Positions 43,996-52,562 of a stretch of DNA of 64,000 bases are shown here, piece after piece. The notes beneath the pieces were generated by a model. It made no database searches. It was given only the letters and a program-made list of their open reading frames with translations, and was not told the DNA's origin. The DNA is taken from contig JBDTLT010000001.1 in the NCBI GenBank assembly GCA_039934635.1, forward strand, positions 74,570 to 138,569. The letters run 5' to 3'. Positions within the stretch are counted from its first letter, which is position 1. The number at the start of each line of letters is the position of its first letter. The position numbers were made by a program, and so were the translations under genes. This stretch comes from DATLFA01 sp039934635. GTDB taxonomy: Bacteria > Actinomycetota > Acidimicrobiia > Acidimicrobiales > WLNW01.

Positions 43996-46039
43996 GCGGC
44001 GTAGGCGGCGACGCGGACGGCGGCGGTGGGGTCCACGGAGAGATCGCGAGCGAGGGCGATGGTGGCGGCGCCTGCGGGTCCGCACCAGCGTGCCGGCGCC
44101 GGCGGAGTGTCCAGAGAATTGTGAGCGCGATTACGAGCAACAGCAGCACGACCGCCAAGGCGATCGCGAGGCGCCGGAGCCCGACTGAACCGGCATCGTC
44201 GATCTCGCGTTGCACTGCCAACGACAGGTCGGTCGCCCGGGCAGTGTCGTCATCGGAGAACGCAACGCGTGCGTCATCGAGTCGACGGGCGGGATGCGCG
44301 AACAACAGACCGACCTTTTCGGTGATGCTGCGGGATGCGTCGAGGCGATCCTTCGCCGCGTCCAACGTCGTGGCTGTTGCGAGTTGACGGTCGGCCATCT
44401 CGATGACCTTCGACAGCTCGCCGTCAGCCTTTTCGTATGCGGACTCGAGCGCGACCGGTACGGCTGCGTCGACATCGGCGGCTAGCGCTGCGATCTGATC
44501 TCGCTTCTCCAGCACGGTGCGGGCTTCGGTCATGCGCAGCTCGGCAGACGCGAAATGCCAGCTGCCCAACTCCTTGCGTACATAGACCGGCGGCGTCCAG
44601 CTATCCCCGCGTTCGACGAGGGTCGTGTAGTTGGCCCGCGCTGCCGCACGTGCGTCATAGAGCGGGCCGTCAGCATCGCGCGCGACGTACTTCTCGAAGA
44701 GGTCGGCGGCCTTCTTCGAACCACCGACGTTTTCGACGAGATCGAGCAAGCGATGATTGCCGGTGTCGATGTCGCCAAACTCGTTGGGCGTGTCGCCATA
44801 GGCCGGTGTGTCGTTGGTGACGGCGCTGATGACCTTCGCCATGTTGACAAGACCGATCTCGTCGGTGAGTTGGCGCATGAGCCACGCGGCGGTGTGATAG
44901 CCGTAGGCCTCGCGACCGGCAGCCTCACCCGTGGCGACTTGCGGATTGCCCCAATCGGTCAACCGCACGGCGAAGCGACTGTTCGCGTCGAGCGCAACTT
45001 CGTCGGCCGGCTTGCCCAGACGCTTCAATGCCTGAGCCGCGTATTCCTCGGCGAAACCTTCGTTGATCCAACGGTCGGTGAACGTGCCGCGGTTGAACCA
45101 CGCGTGCGACAACTCGTGCAGCAAAGTCTCGTAGTCGAGGTCTTCGCCGACCTCGATGGTGTTGTCGAGCGGAGAGAACCAGCCGGCATAGCCGCGGAGA
45201 TACGAACTCGTGGCCTCGGTGATCTGGAGCTGGCCCTCGAGGGGCCACGGTTGGCCGATGAGATCTTCGAGTACGGGCATTCCTTCACCGAGACCGCTCA
45301 CGACGAAGCGTTGCCACTCGGTGTCATTCGGCCATGCGCGGACGACGACGTCGCGCGTGCCCGCGTCGGCATCGATCGATTGGAGCGCGTCATCGTTGCG
45401 AGCCGACACCACGACACCCCAGCCGTCGCTCGTTGGGAAACCGGCCGCGGAAAGGGTCGTGCCACCACCGGTGGTCGGGCGGTCGTCGATGTTCGACCCG
45501 ACAGTCTCGACCTCGAAACCGGGTGGGACATTGACGTGTACCGAAGCGAGCGTGTCATCGCCGACGGCCAGCGCGACGAACGAGATATAAGCGGGATTGG
45601 CGCGATTCAGGCCTTCGGATCGAGGAGCATCGCCGATGATCTCGTAGCGCAGGACGATCGTGCGCCGTTGGCCCGAGAAGAGCGAGGGGAAAGTGACGTC
45701 GACGCGTTGAATCGCGTCGCTGATCGGTGACGTCGTCACCGACAGGTTCGCACCAGAGCTGGTTGCGCTGAAATTGCGGGCACCGGCAGACGCTCCCACG
45801 GTGAGCCCGTTGAAGAACGAACGACGCAGCACGGCGCCGACGACGCGGTCGGGCAGCTCGTTGGTCACGGTGATCGTGCTCGACACCGTCGTACGGCCCT
45901 GCGACGGCACGATGTCGTAGGTCGTGTCACCCTCGATGCGCAGCCCGTCATCGGCGGCTGCGGGGGCGGTCGCGAGCAGGCCCACCGCGAGAACGGATGC
46001 CGCGAGGCGTGCGACCCGACGATGCCCGCGTCGAAGCAT
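43985..46039 (-). CDS. Membrane-anchored gluzincin (M1-like) metallopeptidase
   Basis: A 684-aa exported protein. A signal peptide spans about residues 1-29 (ending TAPAAA). A beta-rich region follows, then a zinc-peptidase motif HELSHAW near 308 with NEGFAEEY 18 residues later (HExxH-x18-E, the gluzincin pattern of M1 enzymes). The C-terminus has a coiled helical stretch, one transmembrane helix near 636-655 (rich in V, L, I), an Arg-rich stop-transfer and a Pro-rich cytosolic tail. It is probably an extracytoplasmic aminopeptidase-like enzyme anchored by its tail. No catabolic partner is seen; it stands alone. Confidence 0.85.
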   Translation of the reverse strand: MLRRGHRRVARLAASVLAVGLLATAPAAADDGLRIEGDTTYDIVPSQGRTTVSSTITVTNELPDRVVGAVLRRSFFNGLTVGASAGARNFSATSSGANLSVTTSPISDAIQRVDVTFPSLFSGQRRTIVLRYEIIGDAPRSEGLNRANPAYISFVALAVGDDTLASVHVNVPPGFEVETVGSNIDDRPTTGGGTTLSAAGFPTSDGWGVVVSARNDDALQSIDADAGTRDVVVRAWPNDTEWQRFVVSGLGEGMPVLEDLIGQPWPLEGQLQITEATSSYLRGYAGWFSPLDNTIEVGEDLDYETLLHELSHAWFNRGTFTDRWINEGFAEEYAAQALKRLGKPADEVALDANSRFAVRLTDWGNPQVATGEAAGREAYGYHTAAWLMRQLTDEIGLVNMAKVISAVTNDTPAYGDTPNEFGDIDTGNHRLLDLVENVGGSKKAADLFEKYVARDADGPLYDARAAARANYTTLVERGDSWTPPVYVRKELGSWHFASAELRMTEARTVLEKRDQIAALAADVDAAVPVALESAYEKADGELSKVIEMADRQLATATTLDAAKDRLDASRSITEKVGLLFAHPARRLDDARVAFSDDDTARATDLSLAVQREIDDAGSVGLRRLAIALAVVLLLLVIALTILWTLRRRRHAGADPQAPPPSPSLAISPWTPPPPSASPPTPLNP

Positions 46040-46159
46040 GCGGGCGAGCCTAACGGGCGCCTCGTCCTCGATGGGCGCTACGGCGCGCTTCGGTACTTTT
46101 CGACCGACCGCCCAGTGCGAATGGAGGTGATGTCGAATTGTTGATGCGGGCGGGTGATG

Positions 46160-46927
46160 TCAGTTGATCCGCCGCAGCGTGGGCGCGGTGAACGCGCTCG
46201 GGTCGACCGAAAGCCCGCGGTCGCACAGGCCGGACGTCACCGCGTCGCTGCTGCAGGTGCCCGAAGCATCGGTCCGCATCAGATAGCGCGATCCGGCGGC
46301 GGTATAGACACGGAGGGATGCGTTCTTCGTGGTGAAGCCGGAGGCGCGTGGCTCGACCAGAGGGAAGCCATCAGGTCCACCACGAAACGAAAAGGCGTTC
46401 GCAACGTCGCGATCCTGCACGAACATGGCCCACGGTCCGAACACGACGCGTGTGGTCGTGCCACCAATCGTACGCGTATAAGTTTCCACGCGGTTGCCAT
46501 CCGCGATCGGCTCACTGGTCTTGGGCGAGCAGTTGCCGCCGAGCGCAGTGGCGCAGTAATTCGCGAAGAACGCGTCATTCGCAGCCGCGCCGAAGATGCC
46601 GCCACCTCCGGCCGATTGACCATCTGGTCGCAACAACTCGATCGACGGCTCGACCAATGAGATCTGGGTGTCCGCGGGTGAGAACGCCACCTCGCCCGTC
46701 GCTCCGTCCGGAACGGTGAGGCGAAACGTGACGCGCTGTCCGTCGCTACGAAGAGGTGTGATGTTGTAGCCACCGAGGCTGAGTGTCGTTGTCGACGGGG
46801 TCGAAACGGAAGTGCTGATGCCCGCCGCGATCGTCGATGACGACGTGGCGGATTCGGATACGGAATCGCCGCACGCCGTCGCCAAGCATGCCGAGGAGAC
46901 GAGGAACACGAGCAGTCGCGAGCGCAT
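46160..46927 (-). CDS. Putative lipoprotein of unknown function
   Basis: A 255-aa exported protein. The N-terminus has a lipobox-type end (ACLATAC) near residues 13-19, so Cys19 would be lipidated, followed by a Ser/Thr-rich linker of about 30 residues. The rest is a beta-rich domain with GGYNITPL, TFRLTVPDG and a closing SGLCDRGLSVDPS. Two pairs of Cys may form disulfides. No family was recognised. Confidence 0.75.
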   Translation of the reverse strand: MRSRLLVFLVSSACLATACGDSVSESATSSSTIAAGISTSVSTPSTTTLSLGGYNITPLRSDGQRVTFRLTVPDGATGEVAFSPADTQISLVEPSIELLRPDGQSAGGGGIFGAAANDAFFANYCATALGGNCSPKTSEPIADGNRVETYTRTIGGTTTRVVFGPWAMFVQDRDVANAFSFRGGPDGFPLVEPRASGFTTKNASLRVYTAAGSRYLMRTDASGTCSSDAVTSGLCDRGLSVDPSAFTAPTLRRIN

Positions 46928-47353
46928 GGTCCGTCCCTTCGCGACCGCATCTCCTAGCGACTAGGAGCGGTCGTGTTGCATTCTTCCCGATTCGACCCGC
47001 CAAGTCTGCCCATCCCACCGATGCGCGTGGCCTCCGTCGGGACCAGCACGATTGCAATGCCGGACTTCGTTGTCACTTGCGGCACCGCCATCGAAAGTGG
47101 CGAAGCAGTTGGCGGTAGCGCAGCTTTGGCGCTCGGTGGAACCGTATACGTTCATGATCGACCTTCCAGGAGCAATTGGCTCGAGGAAGAGGCGGAGGGC
47201 TCAAAGTCGAGCCAGGTCTGGGCCAGGTCTCGAACTCGGCGTCGCTCCCAAGAGAAGTCACGCGCAGCATACGCCGACTGCGTCGCGAAGTAGCGCCATC
47301 GCCTCTGGCGCATCGAGCGTTGCACGCGCCGTCAGCGATGGGCGCACGACTTT
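46928..47353. other. Intergenic stretch with a possible decayed gene
   Basis: About 430 bp between the lipoprotein gene and the hairpin next to the binding-protein gene. Only the short frame at 46961-47155 looks gene-like (separate entry); the rest holds no convincing coding sequence or known RNA. Confidence 0.4.
46961..47155 (-). pseudogene. Possible small ORF or remnant of a secreted-repeat protein
   Basis: A 64-aa frame with QSCATANCFATFDGG and HRWDGQTWRVE. This resembles one unit of the 'SCxSAxxCxAVG...WNGxxW' repeats of actinobacterial secreted proteins. A GGAAGG sits near the ATG. It is too short to be a full protein of that type, so a relic is more likely than a working gene. Confidence 0.22.
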
Positions 47354-47396
47354 TTCGTAGCGTTTGGCACGCTCACAGCGCGCCAAACGCTACGAA
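47354..47396. terminator. Long perfect hairpin downstream of the binding-protein gene
   Basis: Arms TTCGTAGCGTTTGGC (47354-47368) and its complement (47382-47396) pair over 15 bp and may extend into a 3-bp inner stem. It starts 19 bp past the stop of the minus-strand binding-protein gene. No U-run follows on that strand, again a U-less terminator shape. Confidence 0.65.
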
Positions 47397-47414
47397 GAAC
47401 AATTCAGTGGGGGA

Positions 47415-49220
47415 CTACTTCTCCATCCACGCTTTGTCGAAGAAGACGAAGTTGCGATGGCTCGGCACGACACCGTGCACCTTGGGCGAGAACGCCTTGA
47501 GCGTTTCGACGGCGGTGAAGTTGATCCACGGCAGCTGTGCGTTGTATTCCTCGGCGACAACCTTGTACGCAGCCTTCTTCTCGTCATCGGTCTTGGCCAG
47601 GCGCAGATCCTTGACGGCCTGATCGACCTTGGCACTCTTGAAGCCCGGACGGTTGCTCGTGCTCGTCGACGCCATGTTCTGTGCGATGGCCCAGATGGCG
47701 CTGTCGTCGGGCCCGATCGAGGTGCCCCAGCGGGAAAGGTCGAAGTCCTTGGCCGAGGTCACGACTGCTTGCTGTGCCGTTGAATCCTTGGACGTATCGA
47801 CCGTGGCATTGATGCCCGCCGCCTTGAGCATGCCTTCGAGTGCGACGGCGGCGTTGAGGTCGTTGGCCGAGTTGGTGAAGAGCACGCGGACCGTGCCATT
47901 CCAGCCTTCGGCCTTGGCTTCGCCGACGAGCTTCTTGGCTGCTTCGAGGTCGTACTTGGGTCCGGCTACTCCGGGATCCCACGGGAAGCTCTTTTGGAAC
48001 AGGCCGGTTTCGGCGAGGCCCTTACCCGAGTAGACGCGTTCGTTGAACACGGCAGGGTTGTACGCGGCGGCGATGGCCTGGCGCACCTTGAGGCTCGCGG
48101 TTACGGGCGTGGTCGGCGTTGCTCCGTCGGGCTTGCCGGTGCAAACGGGCTCGGGCTTGCCTGCCGCGCAGTTGATGGTCACGCCTTCGTTCATCAGCAT
48201 GATCTCGCCGGCCTGGTCGATGCTCGAAAAGCCGATGACCTTTTCTTCCTTGGCGGTCGCCACGGTGAGCGGCACGCGGAGGTATGCACCGTTGGCGGTA
48301 CCGGTCTTGAGCGCGTCGTACGTCTTGTCGCCGCCGAGGTCACCCATCGCCACGAACTTGATGCCATCGAGATACGCCGGACCGTTCCAGTACGTGGGGT
48401 TGCGAGCCATCTCGATGGATTCACCGGTCTTGAAGGCAGTCACCGTGAAGGGACCCGCGCCAACCGGCTTGAGGTTGAAGTCGCAGGTGTTGGGATTCTT
48501 CGCGCCATCGCACTTCTTGATCGCGGTCGGCGACGGAATCATGCCGGGCTCGGCGGAAAGTGCGTAGGGGAACGATGCCCACGGCTCGTTCAGCGTGATC
48601 TTCACCGTGAGGTTGTCGACGGCGACGACGTCCTTGACGAGCGACATGTAGACGCCGGTCGACGTGGAGTTGCGCGGGCAGGCGATGAACTCGGCGCAGG
48701 TCGTCGCGGTAGGCGCGGAAGGAGCGGTCGAGGCACCCGAGCGGTGACGCTGCAGGCCGAATCGCACAGCCTCTGCGTTGTAGTCGGTGCCGTCGCTGAA
48801 CTTGACGCCGGGGCGCAGCTTGAGCGTCCACTCGGTGGAGTCTGCGTTGCCCGCGATCGACTCGGCCAGCTGCGGCTTGTACGTCTTGGACGTGATGTCG
48901 TAGCGCATCAACGTGTCATAGACCGCCGCCATTTGGATGGCGCCCGAGGTGCCGTTGCCCAATGCGACGATCGGGTCGAGTCCCGCGATGTTGGAGTACG
49001 CGGCAAATGTAAGAGTGCCGCCAGTTTGCGGTTGGAGTGTGGTGCTGGGGGCGGCTGTCGTCGACGCGCCTCCGGAGTCGTTACCGTCGGACGATTCTCC
49101 GCTGTCTCCGCAGGCAGCAAGGATGATCGTCAGTGCGACGGGTACTGCAAGAATGCGAATCCATCGTGAGAGCGACGTCTTTTGGTCAACGTCGGTACGG
49201 ATTCGGTCGCGCAACTTCAT
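47415..49220 (-). CDS. ABC transporter substrate-binding protein, family 5 (peptide/nickel type)
   Basis: A 601-aa lipoprotein-type solute-binding protein. The basic start, hydrophobic core and LTIILAAC lipobox are at about residues 18-33, followed by a Ser/Gly-rich linker. The mature part has SBP_bac_5 features such as TWTLKLRPGVKFSDG near 130, an AVRFGLQRH segment and a C-terminal INFTAVETL end. It should capture oligopeptides or other bulky solutes outside the membrane. A GGGGGG ribosome site precedes ATG 49220. No permease or ATPase gene is adjacent, so partners lie elsewhere. Confidence 0.92.
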   Translation of the reverse strand: MKLRDRIRTDVDQKTSLSRWIRILAVPVALTIILAACGDSGESSDGNDSGGASTTAAPSTTLQPQTGGTLTFAAYSNIAGLDPIVALGNGTSGAIQMAAVYDTLMRYDITSKTYKPQLAESIAGNADSTEWTLKLRPGVKFSDGTDYNAEAVRFGLQRHRSGASTAPSAPTATTCAEFIACPRNSTSTGVYMSLVKDVVAVDNLTVKITLNEPWASFPYALSAEPGMIPSPTAIKKCDGAKNPNTCDFNLKPVGAGPFTVTAFKTGESIEMARNPTYWNGPAYLDGIKFVAMGDLGGDKTYDALKTGTANGAYLRVPLTVATAKEEKVIGFSSIDQAGEIMLMNEGVTINCAAGKPEPVCTGKPDGATPTTPVTASLKVRQAIAAAYNPAVFNERVYSGKGLAETGLFQKSFPWDPGVAGPKYDLEAAKKLVGEAKAEGWNGTVRVLFTNSANDLNAAVALEGMLKAAGINATVDTSKDSTAQQAVVTSAKDFDLSRWGTSIGPDDSAIWAIAQNMASTSTSNRPGFKSAKVDQAVKDLRLAKTDDEKKAAYKVVAEEYNAQLPWINFTAVETLKAFSPKVHGVVPSHRNFVFFDKAWMEK

Positions 49221-49388
49221 TATCCCCCCAGGTAGGTGGTACGGGTCAGGCAAGGCGTGTGAGCCCGGCGCCGGAGTATAGGTGTGGCCCTGTAACTATC
49301 GGCAGCCGGGCGACGCATGTGAATGACGCGCGATGTGTGAGATGTTGCACACGTGTGTGCGCTGAACGGCAGCGATAGAACGTCGACC

Positions 49389-50687
49389 ATGTCGCGTCGC
49401 ATTCGGCCTCGTCGCGCGGTTGCATCGCAGTGGATGTCCGATCCGCACATCGCGAGCGCGTACGCGTATCTGCGCGCGGGCGGCACTCCACGTGATCGCG
49501 ATCGCATTGCCGCGTCGATACTCCCTGGTCTTCGCCTCGCGGGCGAAGGCGCGTCCACGCGTTATCCAGGGACGATGCACGGCGCGTGGTTCAGTGGTGA
49601 GCACGCGGCAAACGCGCTGATCGCCGAAGGTCGCGCCGGCGCGGGGCGGCGGACGCTCGTGGTCGGCGCCGGCTGGGCCGGTATCGCCGCTGGTCGGCGC
49701 CTTGCCGCGGCGGGTGGCCGCGTGATCGTGGTCGAGGCGGCGGCGGTGGCCGGCGGTCGGGCGGGCACCGATCGCACCTTGGGCGCGCCCGTGCATCTCG
49801 GCGCAGCGTGGCTCCATGGCGTCGACGACAATCCGATTGCGATGCTCGCTCGTGAGGCCGATGTCACATGGGAGCCCAGCGGATGGGGCGCGAGTCGCAC
49901 GTATCTGTTGGGCGAGCGTTCACTCGACGAGGAAGAGCGCGACGCGGTGTGGACACTGCGCCGCGCGGTCGCCGGCGCCGTCGCAAATGCGCGCGCGCAC
50001 GCTTCGGTCGACGATGCGCTCGGCCCTGTTTTGCGCGCCGCGCTCGCCGCGGTCGACGCGCCACCGCGGCAGCGCGCGGTGCTCGAGTGTTGGGTGTACG
50101 GCGAATACGAGAACCTCTACGCCGCGCCGATCGACGATCTGTCGTTGCTGCATTGCACCGAACCGTTCTCGATGTCGGGCGCCGATGCGACGCTCACCGG
50201 TCCGCTCGACCGCGTGATTGCGCATGCAATCGAACCCCTCGATGTGCGAGTGCGAACTGCGGTCGAACGAATCGAAGCACAGGGTGCGAGTTGGCGCGTG
50301 ACGACAAGCGGGGCGACCGAAGAGGCGGACTCGGTGATCGTGACCGCGCCTGCCGGGGTCTTGAGTGCAGGCACGATCGCATTCGATCCGCCATTGCCCG
50401 ACGACGTACAGGCATCGCTCGCTCACCTGGGTGCCGGTGTGCTGGCAAAGGTGTTCTTCGAATTCGACGAGCCGTTCTGGCAACCGCATTGGGCGTTCTG
50501 GGCGACGGCCGCGGTCCGTCCACCGATCGAGTTGTGGGTCGATGCGTCCAAGCTGGCTGGTCGACCGGTGTTGTGCGGATTCGCGACCGGCGCGCACGCT
50601 CAGCGGGTCGAGCGCATGGACAGCGAAGAACTCTGCTCGATGGCCGAGGCACTGCTCGGCGCGGTGCCCGAATTTGGTGAATGGTAA
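49389..50687 (+). CDS. Flavin amine oxidase-like FAD enzyme with circularly permuted domain order
   Basis: The 432-aa protein contains every landmark of the monoamine/polyamine oxidase (GR2) fold, but in rotated order. Residues 15-74 are what normally ends such enzymes: QWMSDPHIASAYAYL, the GLRLAGEGAS strand and the FAD-closing PGTMHGAWFSG helix. About 14 residues later the usual N-terminus begins: the dinucleotide motif GAGWAG (93-98), E116, GGR (122-124) and GAAWLHG. The protein stops at FGEW, where a normal enzyme would continue into the W-SDP segment now at its front. Total length equals a normal single-domain oxidase. ATG 49389 is used; GTG 49353 is possible. It would oxidise an amine or a C-C/C-N bond with FAD. 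Known-family function is clear; the permutation is my reading of motif order. Confidence 0.82.
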   Translation: MSRRIRPRRAVASQWMSDPHIASAYAYLRAGGTPRDRDRIAASILPGLRLAGEGASTRYPGTMHGAWFSGEHAANALIAEGRAGAGRRTLVVGAGWAGIAAGRRLAAAGGRVIVVEAAAVAGGRAGTDRTLGAPVHLGAAWLHGVDDNPIAMLAREADVTWEPSGWGASRTYLLGERSLDEEERDAVWTLRRAVAGAVANARAHASVDDALGPVLRAALAAVDAPPRQRAVLECWVYGEYENLYAAPIDDLSLLHCTEPFSMSGADATLTGPLDRVIAHAIEPLDVRVRTAVERIEAQGASWRVTTSGATEEADSVIVTAPAGVLSAGTIAFDPPLPDDVQASLAHLGAGVLAKVFFEFDEPFWQPHWAFWATAAVRPPIELWVDASKLAGRPVLCGFATGAHAQRVERMDSEELCSMAEALLGAVPEFGEW

Positions 50688-51868
50688 AGTCGATCATGCC
50701 GTTGCAGCCGTACATGGACTACGTATCGGTCGACGATCACTTGCTCGAGCCGCCCGATCTCTGGACGTCTCGACTACCGGCTCACATGCGCGAGGACGGT
50801 CCGCAGCTCATCGAGTGCACCGAGCCGATCCCCGACGATTTCGGGAGGACGTTCCCTGCGGGCAGCGAGGCGTGGCGCTTCGACGGTGCGATCATCTCGC
50901 AGTCGATGGGCATGGGCATCGCGGGCGTGCCGCCCGAACATCGCGAAACCGCCGCACTGCGCTACGAGTCGATACGTCCCGGATGCTTTTCGCCGAAGGA
51001 TCGTCTTGTCGACATGGACGCTGATGGCGTCAAGGCGCAGCTGTGCTTTCCCACGTTTCCGCGCTTTGCCGGCACTCGCTTTCTCGGTACCCGCAACCGT
51101 GAACTCGCGCTCGCGTGCGTGGTCGCGTACAACGACTTCGTCATCGATGAGTGGTGTGGTTACGCACCCGATCGCCAGATTCCGATGGTGATCCTGCCGC
51201 TGTGGGACGCGCATGCGAGCGCGGCCGAGATCGAACGCACCGCGGCGCGTGGTGCGCGGGCCGTGAGCTTTCCCGAGAACCCTGCACCACTCGGGTTGCC
51301 GTCGGTGTTCGACCACTGGTGGGATCCGATGTGGCGCGCGGTGCACGAGACCGGGCTCGTCATCTGTACGCACATCGGCTCGTCGGGTTCACCGCCGAAG
51401 CCGAGCGACGATGCGCCGCTCACTGCGACTTCGATGCTGATGCCGGTCGCCTCGTGGACGACGCTCGTCACGTTCCTGTTGTCGCATGTCTTCGTCGAAT
51501 TCCCCAACGTGAAGCTCGCGCTCAGCGAGGGTGGACTCGGTTGGATACCCGCGGCGCTCGAGCGCGCCGACTACGCGTGGGAGCAGCGTCGTCATAGTCG
51601 CGACGATCTACACAAAGACATCCGACCGTCCGACATGTACCGCGGCCATGTCTACGGTTGCCTCTTGGACGACACCGTCGGCATTCTCACGCGGCACCTC
51701 ATCGGCGTCGACCACATCATGTTCGAGTCCGACTACCCGCACAGCGATTCCAAGTGGCCGGCATCGCGGGCCTACGCGGAGAAATTGCTCGCCGATGTGC
51801 CCGACGACGAAGCGCATCGCATGCTCGAGCTCAACGCGCGAGAGCTGTTTCGCTTCCCCCGCTGGTGA
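50681..51868 (+). CDS. Amidohydrolase family protein (Amidohydro_2 type)
   Basis: A 395-aa TIM-barrel hydrolase with SVDDHLLEPPDLW near the N-terminus, CTHIGSSG in the middle (metal His) and FESDYPHSDSKWP near the C-terminus. ATG 50681 overlaps the amine oxidase stop by 7 bp; ATG 50696 is the alternative. The coupling suggests that it works on the product of the permuted oxidase. It abuts the convergent hemerythrin gene without a gap. Confidence 0.88.
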   Translation: MVKSIMPLQPYMDYVSVDDHLLEPPDLWTSRLPAHMREDGPQLIECTEPIPDDFGRTFPAGSEAWRFDGAIISQSMGMGIAGVPPEHRETAALRYESIRPGCFSPKDRLVDMDADGVKAQLCFPTFPRFAGTRFLGTRNRELALACVVAYNDFVIDEWCGYAPDRQIPMVILPLWDAHASAAEIERTAARGARAVSFPENPAPLGLPSVFDHWWDPMWRAVHETGLVICTHIGSSGSPPKPSDDAPLTATSMLMPVASWTTLVTFLLSHVFVEFPNVKLALSEGGLGWIPAALERADYAWEQRRHSRDDLHKDIRPSDMYRGHVYGCLLDDTVGILTRHLIGVDHIMFESDYPHSDSKWPASRAYAEKLLADVPDDEAHRMLELNARELFRFPRW

Positions 51869-52351
51869 CTAGCGAGCGAGGCTCTTGTCGATGAGCTCGA
51901 CGTTCTCGTCGATGAGCTCGAGTTGTACTTCGTCTTCGAGTTTGTGCGGATCACCGAGGTCGGCGATCTCGTGTGCGGCATTGGCACGCAGATTGGGGAA
52001 GATGTAGTTCTCTTCTTCGCTGACGTGCTGAGCGATGTCGTCTTTGAACGCGGCAAGAGCAGAGATGAACTCGAATTGATCTGACTGCTCGACCAGGCGG
52101 ACGAGATCGTCGCGCGCTTTGTCGTGGTCTGCGTTGGCGTGTTGGGCCACGTCGTCGCCCAATCGTTCGGCGACGATGGGGTAGAGGCGCTCTTCTTCGA
52201 CGTCCATGTGTTTCGCGAGGGAATCGCCGAGTTCGGCCAGGAGTGGCTCGCGCTCGGCGACCGTTTCGGTGGACTCGAGCTCGGCGATCAACTTCTCGAC
52301 CTTGCGGTGCTCTTCTTCGAGATGCTCCAAGACGTCCATCAGGGGCTCCAT
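51869..52351 (-). CDS. Hemerythrin HHE domain-containing protein
   Basis: A 160-aa four-helix protein binding a di-iron centre. It shows HLEEEHRKVEKL at the start, HMDVEEERLYP near 50-60, HANADHDKARDDL near 75-87 and HVSEEENYIFP near 112-122, supplying the His/Glu ligands. The last ~40 residues are an acidic helix. It may sense or store O2, NO or iron. ATG 52339 is an alternative start; the upstream open frame beyond 52351 is not supported. Confidence 0.9.
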   Translation of the reverse strand: MEPLMDVLEHLEEEHRKVEKLIAELESTETVAEREPLLAELGDSLAKHMDVEEERLYPIVAERLGDDVAQHANADHDKARDDLVRLVEQSDQFEFISALAAFKDDIAQHVSEEENYIFPNLRANAAHEIADLGDPHKLEDEVQLELIDENVELIDKSLAR

Positions 52352-52526
52352 TCCAAGTTCGCGGCTAGGTACCCGTTCGAGCGAACGCGCAAACCGAAGA
52401 CGAACCGCCGACGACGGGCTGTCGGGCCATCGCGATCGATGCGTACGTCGTCGCGAAGCAGATCGGCACGCCTGACCTGACACCGGGCATCGGCTGGACT
52501 AGGTGACGACGCGGCCGCGGATATCC

Positions 52527-52546
52527 ATCAATCTAGTTTGTTTGAT
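52527..52546 (+). promoter_or_regulatory. Candidate ArsR operator
   Basis: Inverted half-sites ATCAA and TTGAT are separated by 10 bp, in an AT-rich stretch 16 bp upstream of the ArsR-ArsC start. The half-sites resemble ArsR/SmtB-type operators; the spacing is not standard, so this is a candidate. Confidence 0.45.
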
Positions 52547-52562
52547 TCGACTCTCGAAGGGT

